DNA of 64,000 bases, taken from assembly GCA_035048485.1 (NCBI GenBank), contig CM068587.1:40299842-40363841 (forward strand), given 5' to 3'. This DNA is from Pteria penguin. Taxonomy: Eukaryota > Mollusca > Bivalvia > Pterioida > Pteriidae. The translations under genes were made by a program, and so were the position numbers. Within the stretch, counting starts at the first letter, position 1. The number at the start of each line of letters is the position of its first letter. Positions 33,003-45,116 of the stretch are shown in pieces. A model generated the notes under the pieces. That model was not told the DNA's origin, did not search any database, and was given only the letters and a program-made list of their open reading frames with translations.

Positions 33003-35515
33003 TTACCATTCTCTGTCCATAATATCCAGGAAACGTTTGTCCTCTATCGATAAGGCGATATCATTATCATTGTGTTCTCTTTGGAATATGCGAGTGTCAT
33101 CCTCCTTGAGAGTTAAATTATATTCACAATCATCAAATATGGTAAAACGATATTGTTTGTTCACCGAAGTTTTCATAACTGACAAATTATCCGGAGTATG
33201 GCGCGTGCCTAAACAAACATTTCCAACTAGCACCCATCCAAGTTCTGTTTTTTGGGCAAACGGAGAACCTCTAGGTCCTATACACTGGTTGTGAATGTGG
33301 TGGGCCTCCGGCAAGTCGCGTCCAATGAGTAGTAGAACTTCTGCACTAGTATTTAATTTCGGAATAGGTACCTTACTAAGATGTGCATGAGTTTTAGTAA
33401 CATCTGGAGTCGGAATTTCACATCGCTCAGAAGGAATTTGGTCACATTCTACAATCATCGGTAACTCTAATGACGACGAGCCATCAATAGCCTCTACAAC
33501 AAATCCAGTGGCTCTGCGCCCACTCATTATAGAATGTCCTGAACATGACGTTAGTGTATATGGCTTCATAGCTGACCAAGGTACATTCATATAATCAAAA
33601 AACGCAGACTTAGCCAGAGTTGAATTACTCTGATCGTCTAATAATGCATAAAGAGTAATAGTGTGTTCAGGATTGTTATATGGGTACACACGCACAAGCA
33701 CAGCCTTTGCACATGATCGTCCAGTGAAATTCTCACCACAAATTTGAGTACACTTTGTGTTACACTTTAGTGGAGCTCCCTCCCCGCCATGCTCTTTTAC
33801 AGAGTCTGAGGGCTGTACAGTGTTGTCTTTTTTGCGTGCAACATTTATCAGAGCTTCCTCCCCACCATGCTCTTTTACAGGGTCAGAGGGGCGCACAAAG
33901 TTACTGTCTTTCTTGCTATAGACGTGTAAAGAAGCTGGGTGGTCATTTTTACCACAAATAGTACATTTTATAAACTCTTTACAGTTAGTATAGATGTGTG
34001 ATGTAGAAGCACAACACTTATAGCAAATGTGATAATCTCTTAGCAATTTCTTCCGTTCTGACAAGGACAATCTCCTAAATGCATTGCACTCATTTAGACT
34101 ATGCTTATCATCATGTAATAAACATTTATTGTTGTTATTTGAATTTTCTGATTTATAATCAGTTTTTGTGTCTGTTTTCTTAATATTAACACTTGTATTT
34201 GAACCAGTTCTTTTTGTATGTGTATTTTGTTGATTGTTTTGTCGTGCATTATGGGTACCCGTAGCAGAGTAGTTTCGCTGTGCAAATTTGAAGCCTGGGT
34301 CATTTCGTATGCGACTCATTTCTCCGATAAAGTCTAGCAGATAAGTAAATGGGGGATAAGTAACTTTATTTGTTTTATTATAGCTGGAAGCACGGTAAGT
34401 CCATTTTTCCTGTAGATTGTAAGGCAATTTCTCTATGATTGGTCGCATACCTGTTGACGAGTTAAAATATATGAGAGCATTTTTATACTGCGGTTCCTCC
34501 ATGCGAGCATTTATTTCTGCTAATAAATCATTCAAATCATACAGCTTAGCACAATCTTGTGAGTTTAATTTTGGAAACCTTTCAAGACGATTTTTCAGTG
34601 AAGCTTCTACAAGCACCGGGCTGCCATATCGTTCTTCCAATCTACTCCATATTCTCTCGAGACCAATGCGCGGATGAGATGCATTAGATGATTTAATACT
34701 TATAGCCTGCTTAGAAGACTCTAGTCCTAAGTATTTAATCAAAAGGTCAATTTCCTCCTGAGGTGTTGCATTAAGCTCAGCCACTAATGTAGTAAAGCTT
34801 TGTTTCCATACACAAAAGGACTCCGGTTGATCATCAAATTTGACAAATCTTGATAATAGCAGCTCTTTTTTCATAAGAAATGTAGATAAATCGTGCATAG
34901 GTAACGTATTTGAGTGGTTAACCGGATCACTATAGCCTACGTTATAGTTTGTAGGATAGAAAACAGGAGCAGCTGCATTTAAATGTGTTGTGTTTGAAAA
35001 TTGCAAGGTATTATGGCAACTGTCTTGCTGAGCATTTTCTGCATCCTTGGAGACAGGCGGTAAATTTACACTGTTTTGTTCAATCATGTATTGATTAACC
35101 ACAGCACTTTTAATATCAGACTTGTTGACCGACCTTTGATCGTCACTAAATTCTTCTTTCATGGCCTTTAATTCAGCGTCAGTTACAGCTACGTCTTCTT
35201 CTGCCTCGAGTAGCTCCATTTTTGATTGAATATCTGCGACAGATCGCTTCATTTCTGTTTCCCTTTTTACAAACGCAAGTCGTACTCGAGCTGCGTCTGC
35301 CTTTGCACGCTGGCGGCAAATCAAACTTGATACTCTCGATGACAAGGTTCCTTGCGACGCGTGATCATCATGAGATGGTAATAACTTGTCGATATCACTA
35401 CAAAACGCCTTAACCTTGGCGCTCACTTTCAACTTCACTGTTGAGTGGTGTTCCTGCTCTTGTACACTTTCTTCATAATTGTGTCTTGCAAGAAAATTCA
35501 TATACTCATTGCTTA
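33003..35515 (-). CDS. gag-pro: BEL/Pao gag (C-terminal part) and aspartic protease
   Basis: 832 codons from the first ATG (35,501), with the frame open a few codons further up to the MITE boundary. Residues ~60-125 are charged and helix-prone. The gag core starts near 215 (FDDQPESFCVWKQSF). Cys/His clusters run over 460-526 (CYKC...H...C, CTICGKNDH). The protease active site is at 620-626 (LLDDQSN), A17-like. Residues ~531-577 contain a tandem duplication of a PSDxVKEHGGE segment. A stop at 33,003 ends the frame, and RT resumes in the +1 frame after ~5 bases. The N-terminal part of gag lies beyond the MITE at 36,209-36,457. Confidence 0.9.
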
Positions 35516-36208
35516 CCGTATATACTCACTTATAAGACGAGTTTTTGGGAGTTAAATTTCTTTTGTGAAGTAGGGGGGTCGTCTTATAAGCGAGATATAA
35601 GATAAAAGTCATTAATATCTATCAAAAAACATGTGTCACTAGCCGTATTTATTACACTTCTTGTACACGTGAACTGCGGTAAACGCGGGACATCGGTAAT
35701 CTAATTATAGGTTTAAAGTTCCCGAGATCAATTGATCTTGATAAGGGGTGATTGACAGGTAACTATGGGGTATTAATTTGCCGAGATTGACGAGAAAAAA
35801 ATCAGTAATTGGTGATTGATTGCATTGTTGTTTATTTAGCAATAATTATGCCAAGCCCATTCGACAGTTAATTATCAAATAATGAGGAGAAGGTAAGTTT
35901 ATAAGTCCGTGATTGAAATAAAATATGTAATAAATTAATGTAAAACAAATAAAGATCTTGTTATTTATTAATATTACACAGTAATTATGGAAAAACTTGT
36001 GCATTGTCAAACCGCACATTGAACAGTGAACGAGATTGAGGCAGTTGGCACTGCCCCAAAAAGGTCAATACGTACATCGTACATCGTGTCTGAGAGCAAT
36101 TTTTTACCTCGTCTTATAAGCGGGTCAATGCTAAAGTACTAGAATTTTTGTCTAAAAGTAGGGGGGTCGTCTTATAAGCGAGTCGGTCTTATAAGTGAGT
36201 ATATACGG
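35516..36208. mobile_element. TA-flanked MITE inside BEL/Pao gag
   Basis: Perfect 22-bp inverted ends (starting CCGTATATACTCACTTATAA on both strands) with TA on each side (35,514-35,515 and 36,209-36,210). Subterminal GTAGGGGGGTCGTCTTATAAGCG occurs at both ends, here split by spacing. 693 bp with no transposase, so non-autonomous, likely Tc1/mariner or pogo group. The gag frame has the same phase on both flanks. Confidence 0.9.
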
Positions 36209-36457
36209 TAATTGATTGTATTTATCATATAAATTATGAACTTCTGTTTTTATTGATTCTAGCTCATGTGTGAATTTTTGAGATAAGTCACAATCTATAA
36301 GGTCATCAAGTTTCTTGTTGTATGTATCAAGTTTCGTTTTGAATGGTTCGATTAGTTCTTTAAAATGATAAGAACCCTTTTTTGAATGATGACGTAAGTA
36401 TGATTGCAACTCTGCATCCTCCTGGATGTTCTGGGTGTTGTCTTTACTGGCTGCCAT
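36209..36457 (-). pseudogene. gag: BEL/Pao gag N-terminal segment
   Basis: The ATG at 36,457 has a favourable context (CACCATGG) and begins MAASKDNTQ. A longer frame reaches 36,502 inside the LTR, but the inner ATG is the better start because it lies clear of the LTR. It encodes ~83 residues rich in charged and helix-forming residues before the MITE interrupts it. The rest of gag continues at 35,515. Confidence 0.8.
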
Positions 36458-36496
36458 GGTGATATTCACTCTACCAGTACTGTCCAGACTTTTTAC

Positions 36497-37112
36497 TGTC
36501 AAGCCTTATGTGTTGAACAAACGCTTTATTCATCATGTGACATGGAAATATGTGTATGAACATGTAGTAAAAAGCTGAAAGAAAAAGTAAAGTATACTAA
36601 GTACACGTTTCAAATTACAGTCAATGTTCTGAAAAAGAACGTACAATGAAGTATGATTGTGCTTGATCAAAGAATTATCAATAATCATAACACTTAGTAA
36701 TTAAAAGCTAAACGTATATGTTTATAGACAAAAACTGACGCTTGACTTTAATTACAAGGTAATGTTTGGCTTGCAACAGCTGATTTCTAAAAATAACTCA
36801 GTAGGACATACGTGACTAGATGACCTAGAACTTTCTACACACAAATTTATATATATCTGTAAATATATATGCTTTACCATCAAATTACTCGTATATGCAT
36901 ACTTATGCAGTACCAAGAAAACCGTAAATAGCAATAAAAACTTACTCTATGGGGAGGCAAAGGAACATCAACATATTGTAAGCAAAATGCGCTGAGCTGC
37001 CATGCAGCGAAAGTGTGCATCGTCTCCAGGAACAGAACAACTAACGAAAGATAACTCTAACTAAGAGTGTCAATACTGTCCTAAGAAAGATAACTCTAAC
37101 CGTAACATTACA
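36497..37112 (-). repeat. 5' LTR of the BEL/Pao element
   Basis: 616 bp, identical to the left LTR except at 36,598. Confidence 0.97.
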
Positions 37113-37117
37113 ATTTG
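37113..37117 (+). repeat. BEL/Pao target-site duplication, right copy
   Basis: ATTTG, matching 28,956-28,960. Confidence 0.9.
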
Positions 37118-38171
37118 TCATAGCTGTTACAGAGGAAATTACATTTGTAATGACTTCAAATAGTGCTGTAGATGACAATTAACTCATTAATCATTGAAAA
37201 TAATGTTAATTCAAATTACATAACAATTATCCATATTAGTAAGTTTTTGTTTGCTTCCAAGATAACACAAATATTTGTCAAATGCAAACACTGTATTATT
37301 ATATTGTACCTGAGGTTTTTTTTTCGCTTTCCTTGCAATCATGCTGTTGAAACTTGCATTTGACTGAGTAGAACTTTTCAAATTTCCAACTTTGCACTTG
37401 TAATTCATATTATGCAATTCTCAGATCTCTTTTTAGGCTCTCTCCCTCTACAGGTACTGTCTGACATCAGGCAAATTATTAAACCTGAAATTTTTAATAA
37501 ATGGTTAAATTTAATTCAAGATTACACAATATTCCATCATCCAAGATAAAATAAATTGTTAAGAACAATAACTGTCAGCAAGAGGGAGATCATCAATATT
37601 GCCTGCACTTTGTTCTTTGTCATTGGACATAACTTCTGGAATATTGCATATTTTTGCTTAAACAAATGTACTAATGAAAACATAAGTTGGAACGGCTGCC
37701 CATGCGTCCTTTGCATGCTGTACACAGTTGCGTATGATGCATGTCACATTCAGCCTCATTAAACTTCCTGTCGGTAGATAAAACCATGTGTATATAAGAA
37801 TAAAATTACAACAATTATTGTTCAGGAAATCCGTTATAGTTTCACCTTTTTATACTCGCTTTACCCTACCTATTCAGTGCAAAAGTATAGTTAGTATATT
37901 TGAACCATATATTGGTCAAACTATGGTAAAGGTAGAGGGGTATTTTATTTAAAAAAAAAATATAGACCTATAGTCTAAAAATTGCAGTATTCATAAAAGT
38001 TTGATTTGCATAGGCTGCAATAATTGCAAGTTACCTTACACTAACTGTGTAAATACAGGACAGACAAAGCAAATATTTAATACCCTGACCGTATCGAATT
38101 GCCAGGTTATTGAATTGCTTATAAAATGTAAGAGATTTAACATGAACATCAGCCACAAGTAAAAAGACAAA
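37118..38171. other. AT-rich DNA, no gene recognised
   Basis: Only chance ORFs. Nothing supported. Confidence 0.4.
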
Positions 38172-38406
38172 AAGATTAATTGATAAATGATTTACATCAC
38201 TTCATGGTTATTTCATGCATCTGCCTGATGCATTGCACAGAAATTTCTACCTTTGCAACAGACCCACCTGAAGCAGAGAAGGATCTTTTACATGCCATGC
38301 CTACCGTGACACGGGACCCCAGTTTTTACCATCTCATCCAAAAGACAGAACACTAGTGTGCCCAGGCAGAAATCAAACCTGGGACCTCACTATTCCACAC
38401 TGGCTT
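38172..38406 (-). repeat. tRNA-headed SINE
   Basis: Same layout as the SINE at 42,081-42,353: CATCTGCCTGATGCATTGCA, CCTTTGCAACAGACCCACCTGAAG, ATGCCATGC, GACACGGGACC, then CAAACCTGGGACCTCACT (B box, inverted) and CCACACTGGCTT (head, inverted). Its head half is part of the 218-bp duplication below. Confidence 0.75.
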
Positions 38407-38539
38407 AAAAGATAAAAAGAAGCCGATGTTGGGAAAACAATGAGATTCAATATTAAATGTGAATATTTATGTAAATTAATTGAATACTTTTTGGACAATG
38501 TGTAGAGGCCGTTGAAATTCTTTTCTGAGTATGAAGTTG
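38322..38539 (+). repeat. 218-bp duplication, copy 1
   Basis: By eye this is base-for-base identical to 39,321-39,538, offset 999 bp. It starts inside the SINE and runs into unique sequence ending GTATGAAGTTG. Confidence 0.9.
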
Positions 38540-38959
38540 ATCGTCTATCTTTTATATTTCAGGAAAATCTCCTCTCAATTTGCCATGGTACAAGAATTAT
38601 TGTTTACATGCAAAACCTGTATAAAATATTTATACAAAAATCAAGTGTTTGAGATTTTTGGGTTGGGAGGGGTTGTTTCTAAGTAACTCTTAAACAAAAA
38701 TGAAAACAATTATAACTTGACATCACCACAATATTTAATGTGCCTTAGGTATATTTAAATATTCATATTTCATGTACTAAATATCCGTACCAACAAAATG
38801 TGTTAGTTCATCACATAATAATTATATGAAAGACTGAAAAAATATGATACCTTAAGTACATTGTACATGCTTTATAAGGTAAGTCTCATTGAAGAGACTT
38901 ATATGTCTTGGAGTGTCTGTATGTATTATAGTAATTAATGACCTTCACAAATTCCATGA

Positions 38960-39141
38960 GAAGCAGGCTTGGTGTAGTGGTGCCGATGATCCAGGTCCGA
39001 TTCCCTGATTGCGCCACTATGTTTAAGAGGTTGGTTACCTCCTGTTTCCATGCTGCGACATAACTGAAAAATTGTTTCCATGTTGTGATATAACTTAAAA
39101 ATTGTTGAAAGCGATGTATAACACCAGTCAACAAACCAACC
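38960..39141 (+). repeat. tRNA-headed SINE, second family, with target duplication
   Basis: Head GCAGGCTTGGTGTAGTGG, then GGTCCGATTCC (B box), and a body ending in a CAAACCAACCAA tail. AATTCCATGA occurs at 38,950-38,959 and 39,142-39,151 as the target duplication. Compared with 47,916-48,093 the A/B spacing is shortened by a deletion. Confidence 0.8.
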
Positions 39142-39320
39142 AATTCCATGATACATCAGTATAATTTTCCAAGAATTCTTCCCAATCACATTTGCATGAC
39201 CTATTTACATAAATTAAATATTTTCAAGCAAAAATCATAACATGTCAATACAAGATGTATTTCTGAAACATGAATGCCACTGGCAGCACCAAAGTCCAAA
39301 AAGTTAATTTTAGCATGCTC

Positions 39321-39538
39321 GTTTTTACCATCTCATCCAAAAGACAGAACACTAGTGTGCCCAGGCAGAAATCAAACCTGGGACCTCACTATTCCACACT
39401 GGCTTAAAAGATAAAAAGAAGCCGATGTTGGGAAAACAATGAGATTCAATATTAAATGTGAATATTTATGTAAATTAATTGAATACTTTTTGGACAATGT
39501 GTAGAGGCCGTTGAAATTCTTTTCTGAGTATGAAGTTG
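39321..39538 (+). repeat. 218-bp duplication, copy 2
   Basis: Identical to 38,322-38,539. It begins at GTTTTTACC, in the middle of the SINE, so the breakpoint is not a transposon end. Confidence 0.9.
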
Positions 39539-39539
39539 T

Positions 39540-39728
39540 CAAGGTCAAAAGAACATTAACCTTGGTGTCATTTGAAAGGGTTTCATTAGTGGAGTATGCA
39601 TGTTAAATATAAAGTCTTTATCCGTCACGGTTCAAATGTTATGGCCATGGTCAAAGTTGACAAAAGACCAACAAACAGACAGGACAAAAACAATATGCTT
39701 CTGATCTATGGATCTGGGGCATAAAAAT
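39540..39728 (+). repeat. GGGGCATAAAAA-ended interspersed repeat
   Basis: Starts TCAAGGTCAAAAGAAC, contains TCATTTGAAAGGG and ACAAACAGACAGGAC, and ends ATCTGGGGCATAAAAA. It directly follows the duplication. Confidence 0.55.
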
Positions 39729-41959
39729 TATTGTTTCAGGTTTGGGTAAATATTACTACTCATAGATGAAAGTAAAATGATAAATAATCATTTGAATTAA
39801 TTGAGCATGCAAGGAATCTTTTGATTACAGTTCAAAGTTATTACCTTATAAAATATTGATATTTCATTTAGTCAGACAAAGGAATAGAATTTAAGACAGA
39901 TGGCTTAATATATATAAAACCATTTGATAAACTGGGACAAAATGCTCAAGAGAATATAATACTATGTTACTATTAAAATAAGACCACTTACTTATTCTGT
40001 AGAAAGTTTCTTCTCTTCGTTCTGGGCTGTTTTGCAGGAGTCAACTGCAATTGTTGCAATAACTTTAAAAATCTTTTAAATTCAAAATTTTTTTAATGTT
40101 GTTTGTATCACTTGAGGATGCTGCACACAAAAGAAAGGTTGTTTAGATGAGTTGACCCTATACAAATGTGTATAATGCCTATTATAATGGATGGTTCAAC
40201 AGTCTGTAATCCAGCTCATTTGATATTGAAAGAATTTGCCTCAAGCCACTGTTGTTTTAGTGCTCAAAATGAAATGAATGAACACTATACTGACATTCAT
40301 TTAAATTCAATAATATCTGTTGAAAGCTATTATTACTACCAGTAATGGAATTCTTAGAGGCAATTGATGAAACATGAAAATTACATTTTATACATGACAG
40401 CACTCAAATAGGTACCTTGCTAATAATGCCATAGACCATGAACAAGATTATAAAACTTTTTGAGAACATTCTCCAAGATTAAACTTTGATCGCATGCTTA
40501 AATATGAAATCACCTAAAAATGAGATTATAAAACTTCTTTTACATTGAACATGTGCTCAAAGTTGAGCATATGCTGAAATATTTTAAGATTGGTAAGTAC
40601 CTTGCTCAAATCCAAACTCAAAACATCTATAACCTCTACCAACCTCAAACTCTAGAAGCGATTTCTACTGAGCACATTCTCAGAGTTTAAGCGGGGAGTT
40701 TGAGTTGAGCATGATAAAAGTTTTACAACCTTGAAGCCATCTCAAAAATAAATTTTATTTTTGTATTAACCCTTAAATCATATATAAGACTTACTGAATT
40801 GTGGATCACTGCTACATAATATACCTTTTGTTACATTTAAGGTGAGTCCTGAATTTCTATTGTTAAAATTTGTGGCTGAAAAAAGAAATTTATCAAATTA
40901 AACATTATGTGAGTCCCTAATTTTCAGATCAGAGCTAAATAATAGAAATGGACGAAAAAAAGTAGAAGCATTTTTACCCTTTTTGTGTCTTGCCTATTAG
41001 CATCTGGAAGAAGAGGCAAGAGGGCTGGTGAAACATCTGATATCTTCTCCCTTATAATGTAAGTAGCTTTTCAATACTTATCCCCTGATCACTTTTTGCA
41101 AAACATCTGAGGTTGGACCTTGTTGTCTTTTCAGGAATGAAAATCCTTTCATTGCATCTAGTATAAAACTGATAAAAACAAAAAATAAAAGTTATAATAT
41201 CTGTCTTACGAAAATGTATTTACTTTTACATGTTTCAAGTTTTATTTCATGGTAAGAACAAAGCACAATCATACAGAGAAATTTCTGTGACTTACTCTAT
41301 AAGTCTTTTTGGTTTATTTCATACATACTAATTCTGAGAGAAAGACAGAGTATTTAAGTAATTCCAAATCAAACAATTAAAATTGTATTCAGCAAATTCA
41401 AGGATCAAGTACAAAATGTAAAGTTCAGAAATCAATAATATTTTATGAGAATAAAAGCTGCTTAATAAGAAAATGTGCGGAAATTATATCAAAGACTCAT
41501 TGAAAACATGATTTGAGAAAGCTGGTAAATGTCTGGGACTTCTTACAACAAGAGCCACACCTAGCTTGGCATAATACGCCCGTCGCTTGGCTTGAAGGGG
41601 ATCAATTTGAATGAATATAAAGTTTTAAATCCATTATCTGGAAAAAAAGTTGCTGGAAAAAGTCCATAAAATATGGTGTTGCATGGATAGGAAAATTGAG
41701 TACTACGGATATTTAATTTTACCTCGCAACAAAGGAAGATAATTCATATAACACGGGGCAAAAGAAATGTGCAGAAATTATAGCAGGAATACTCATTTAT
41801 ATTCAAACATAATTTGAATAAGGTACTAACTCTCTGGGACTTCTTACGAAAAAGCAGTTGTAGTAAAGATGAACAACTCCTTAATCTACCTTTCAATTAT
41901 GATTAATAAATATGTTTATTATTATTAAATAAGACAATAAATAAAGAGAGCATAAATTA
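39729..41959. other. AT-rich DNA, no gene recognised
   Basis: Contains a short ATAATACGCCCGTCGC phrase near 41,571, reminiscent of the hairpin ends at 4,361 and 49,007. Otherwise nothing supported. Confidence 0.4.
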
Positions 41960-42960
41960 GGAATAATAGTGGTCAACAAAACTGAATACATACACAGACT
42001 TCACAAAGAAATGACGGAAAGCGACTCACACAGTGTTATACCGGAAGACCTTACACAAACAACCACCAAGACGGTTAAGATTGATTGATTGATTTTTGTT
42101 TAACGTCACACCACAAATATTTCACGTATATGGTGATGGCATCTGCCTGATGTGGGGCATACAAATTTTGACCTTTGCAACGGACCCACCTGAAGCATTG
42201 AGGGATCTTTAATATGCCATGCATACTACGACACGGGCCTCCATTTTAACTGTTTCATCTGAAAGACAGGACACCGGCATGACCAGAGCGGGAATTGAAC
42301 CCCAGTCTCCCGATCAGGAGTCCAGTGCAATATCACTAGGCCACACCGGCTTCCAAGACGGTTAAGAAGCTAATAAATAAAATGTCCAGGGAGGGAATCA
42401 TTAATAAAGACTTACAACAGTACCTTATTCCTAGATATCCAAAAACTGGAAAATTAAAAGGAAATCTGAAATTGCATAAAGATGGTGCGCCATTCTGGAC
42501 AATAGTAAGTGGTGTAAATACTCCAACGGTAAAAATAGCCGAACTTGCGGAACATGAATTAAATGACTTTCTTATTACTTCGCCAATATATATCAAAGAC
42601 TTGACAGACTTTAACAACAAGCTTCCCAGAATCAATTCAACTATTCCCGAGAATACCATCCTCTTTTGTTTCGATGTAGAAAAACTTTATCCTTCATTGC
42701 CCAGGATGGAAGGAATCCAAGCATGATGCAAGGAAGCATCAGACAGTAGAATAAACCCAATAATTCCAACAGACAAAGCGACTGAAATGATTGAAATGGT
42801 TCTATATTACAATGGTTTTGGTTTAGGAGATAAGAATTACAGACAGACGGCATAGCAATAGGATCATGCCTATATGAGAAAATGGGATGAAAAACTTTTG
42901 AAATTTCAATTTCTTCCAAAAGAAAAGCCAATTTTTCGACATTTTAAAAATCACAACGAA
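41960..42960 (+). pseudogene. Penelope-like RT relic split by a SINE
   Basis: Left of the SINE the frame reads NKTEYIHRLHKEMTE..., and right of it KLINKM...GNLKLHKDGAP, NTPTVKIAELAEHEL, ILFCFDVEKLYPSLPR, a fingers/palm region as in Penelope-family RTs. A stop follows at 42,724, then more readable pieces (ATEMIEMVL, YMRKWDEKLLKFQF) with a deletion around the catalytic region. This is a different Penelope lineage from the RT nested in the LINE. Not functional. Confidence 0.8.
42081..42353 (-). repeat. tRNA-headed SINE with 14-bp target duplication
   Basis: CAAGACGGTTAAGA flanks it at 42,067-42,080 and 42,354-42,367. Read on the minus strand: head AAGCCGGTGTGGCCTAGTG (A box), GGGGTTCAATTCCCG (B box), a central body shared with 38,172-38,406, and a TCAATCAATC tail. 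It inserted into the Penelope RT relic. Confidence 0.93.
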
Positions 42961-45004
42961 AAAGACCTTCCTGTGGTGGTATTGACGACAACGTGAGGGG
43001 AAAGCAAAATCTTTTGACTTATCAGCGGGGAAAAAAACCTAAAAAACTATTTCATTTTACGTGTGTCATGTAACATCATTTTAGCAGACTTTTAATTATG
43101 TTATTATTTCAGTGACGTCATACCTTTGCACTTTGTTTATTTACGCTAGGCTCTTATACCAGCAGGATGGATTATACTTAATTGTTTAATATTTTCTATT
43201 ATCCACTTGATAAAGGGCATGTGGCATTTGAGTGTAACTTTATTTATCGGAAACGACTTCCCTTTGGAGGCTAAATTACTAAATATTTGCAATTATAAAT
43301 ATTTTGATTGAGAAGATATCTATGACTGATCATTTCACTGATTTTCAAATAACTGATTGAATATAATTGTTTGTGTACAATAAAATGTAAAAATAATCTG
43401 TTGAAATTTCATGCAGTTTACCCAAGGTTACCTTCATCGTGATTTATATCTAGTAGTAGTAGTCTCATATAACAGGACCAACTCCATCGAAAACGGGAAT
43501 AAGTGAAATAAGACTGAAATGCTTCATTCCTCACATCTTTTTGATGACAGCACAGGATCTTATAAAAGGCTGATGTTGTTGTTCTGAAACACAATAACAT
43601 AAAACAGGTTGGGCACATTTTCAGAACAAGCTATAATAGCTCCAAGTAGCTATTATAGCTCAATCGAGTTACTTTACATCGCATAAAAACAGATCATAAA
43701 CCTTGCCGCCAAAGAAGACAAACAAGTCGCATGAAGTCATTCACGCATTTCACTCACATATCACATGTCCTTCAAAAACCAACCGGCAATGTACTCATTC
43801 ATTCACCAGATACTAATGAAATCAGAATATGTCATAACACTATATTACATAGAGAAGATCTGCAAACGTTGGTTAAGTTTCCTGAGTTTCTACACTTCAC
43901 GTTCTTGAAAATCTGCATGCGTCTTCATTATATGATGTAATGCAATGTTTAAAACCTACTACTGAATATGATCAAAAAGTCACTTACCTTGCTGCAAAAT
44001 CCAATTTTGTCCAATCAACTTTGCAAGTATTCTTGATCTACGGAAATACAAACGGGTCGTAATTAACATAACGCATTGCCACAGTTGGACAAATAGAAAT
44101 TTTGAATTTGAATCATGATGAAATTACCTTATATCTAATTTGGTAGAATGACAAAATAAATCAATAATTATATATAATATGCAATATTAAAAATATTAAA
44201 ATAACTGAAAATTCTCCTCTACATGAAACAGCTTTGAATTCAGGGGGGGAGGGAGGGGTGCTAAACATAAATGTGTTGCAGCTGAAATAGACAATATTAA
44301 TTCTTTTTCTTTTTTTTCGCCATAATGCGAATGTCATGATGTTGCAGCCTGATGTGTACAATTTAACAAAGAGTAAGGTAAACTCGGGGAAAAATGTTAA
44401 AGGCCAAGAACCTAGAGCCAGATATCACCTTAAGGGGAAAATTCAAGTATCATTCAAAGAAAAGGCCTCCAAACGTTCCCAGGTGTGGTATAGATGGAGG
44501 CGGATGATAATTCAAAAGGTGTGCAATATTTTATATGTTGTTAAGATTTAAGCTAAACTTAATTAATGCTCCACAATTATTCATTAAAGAACTCTTTAAA
44601 TATTTCAGTTTCTGCTATTTGGCGTTCCACAACTGTAGGATGGATTAATTAAATGGAAGTTAACATTAGACCAGACATATATTTACCATCTTCGTCCTCG
44701 TCTTCATCTTCTTCGGGGGGGTAGTTGCATCCTCCAACGCACAATTCACTTCACGATAAAACACCAAGTATTCCTTCTTCGTACCCTTTTTAACTTCCCT
44801 CTCCCATTGCCACATGAGTATGTTCGCCGTACAAATCTGCCCTACAAAAGTTATGTTAGAAATGTTACTGATATATAGAACACAATTCATTTCGTAAAAT
44901 GCGCTATAAAGAGCAAAAACAACCATCCTGGCCTATGCCAGATATTTGATCATATTACTGCAATATCTCATAGATTTGATTTGAATAGGCCTTTTAACTT
45001 GAAA
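42961..45004. other. AT-rich DNA, no gene recognised
   Basis: Only chance ORFs. CTTCCCTTTGGAGG near 43,258 is shared with 28,209 and (inverted) 4,088. Confidence 0.4.
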
Positions 45005-45116
45005 ACATTGGACGGCAAATTGATTATCGTTCCCTCCAATTTTATTACGTCATAATGTATTCTGACATCATTCTGATCGATTTGGAGGGAACATTTATGA
45101 TGTTGCCGTCCAATGT
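45005..45116. repeat. Short fold-back element
   Basis: ACATTGGACGGCAA (45,005-45,018) and TTGCCGTCCAATGT (45,103-45,116) pair perfectly. GTTCCCTCCAA and TTGGAGGGAAC pair further in. One arm recurs at 3,998-4,077. Confidence 0.75.

Larger units (their letters stand above)
28961..37112 (-). mobile_element. BEL/Pao LTR retrotransposon, complete structure
   Basis: 8,152 bp with 616-bp LTRs, a 5-bp target duplication, a purine tract next to the 3' LTR, and gag-protease, RT, RNase H and integrase in BEL/Pao order on the minus strand. No env-like frame lies between integrase and the 3' LTR. The LTRs differ at one base, so insertion was recent. Three departures from a clean element: a 693-bp MITE in gag, a +1 frame change between protease and RT, and a one-base loss at the RT/RNase H junction. 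A primer-binding site could not be matched to a tRNA. Confidence 0.95.

Noticed and set aside
36471..36496. A tRNA primer-binding site next to the BEL/Pao 5' LTR
   Set aside because: TGG-starting words exist 10-20 bases inside the LTR edge, but none could be matched to a specific tRNA 3' end.
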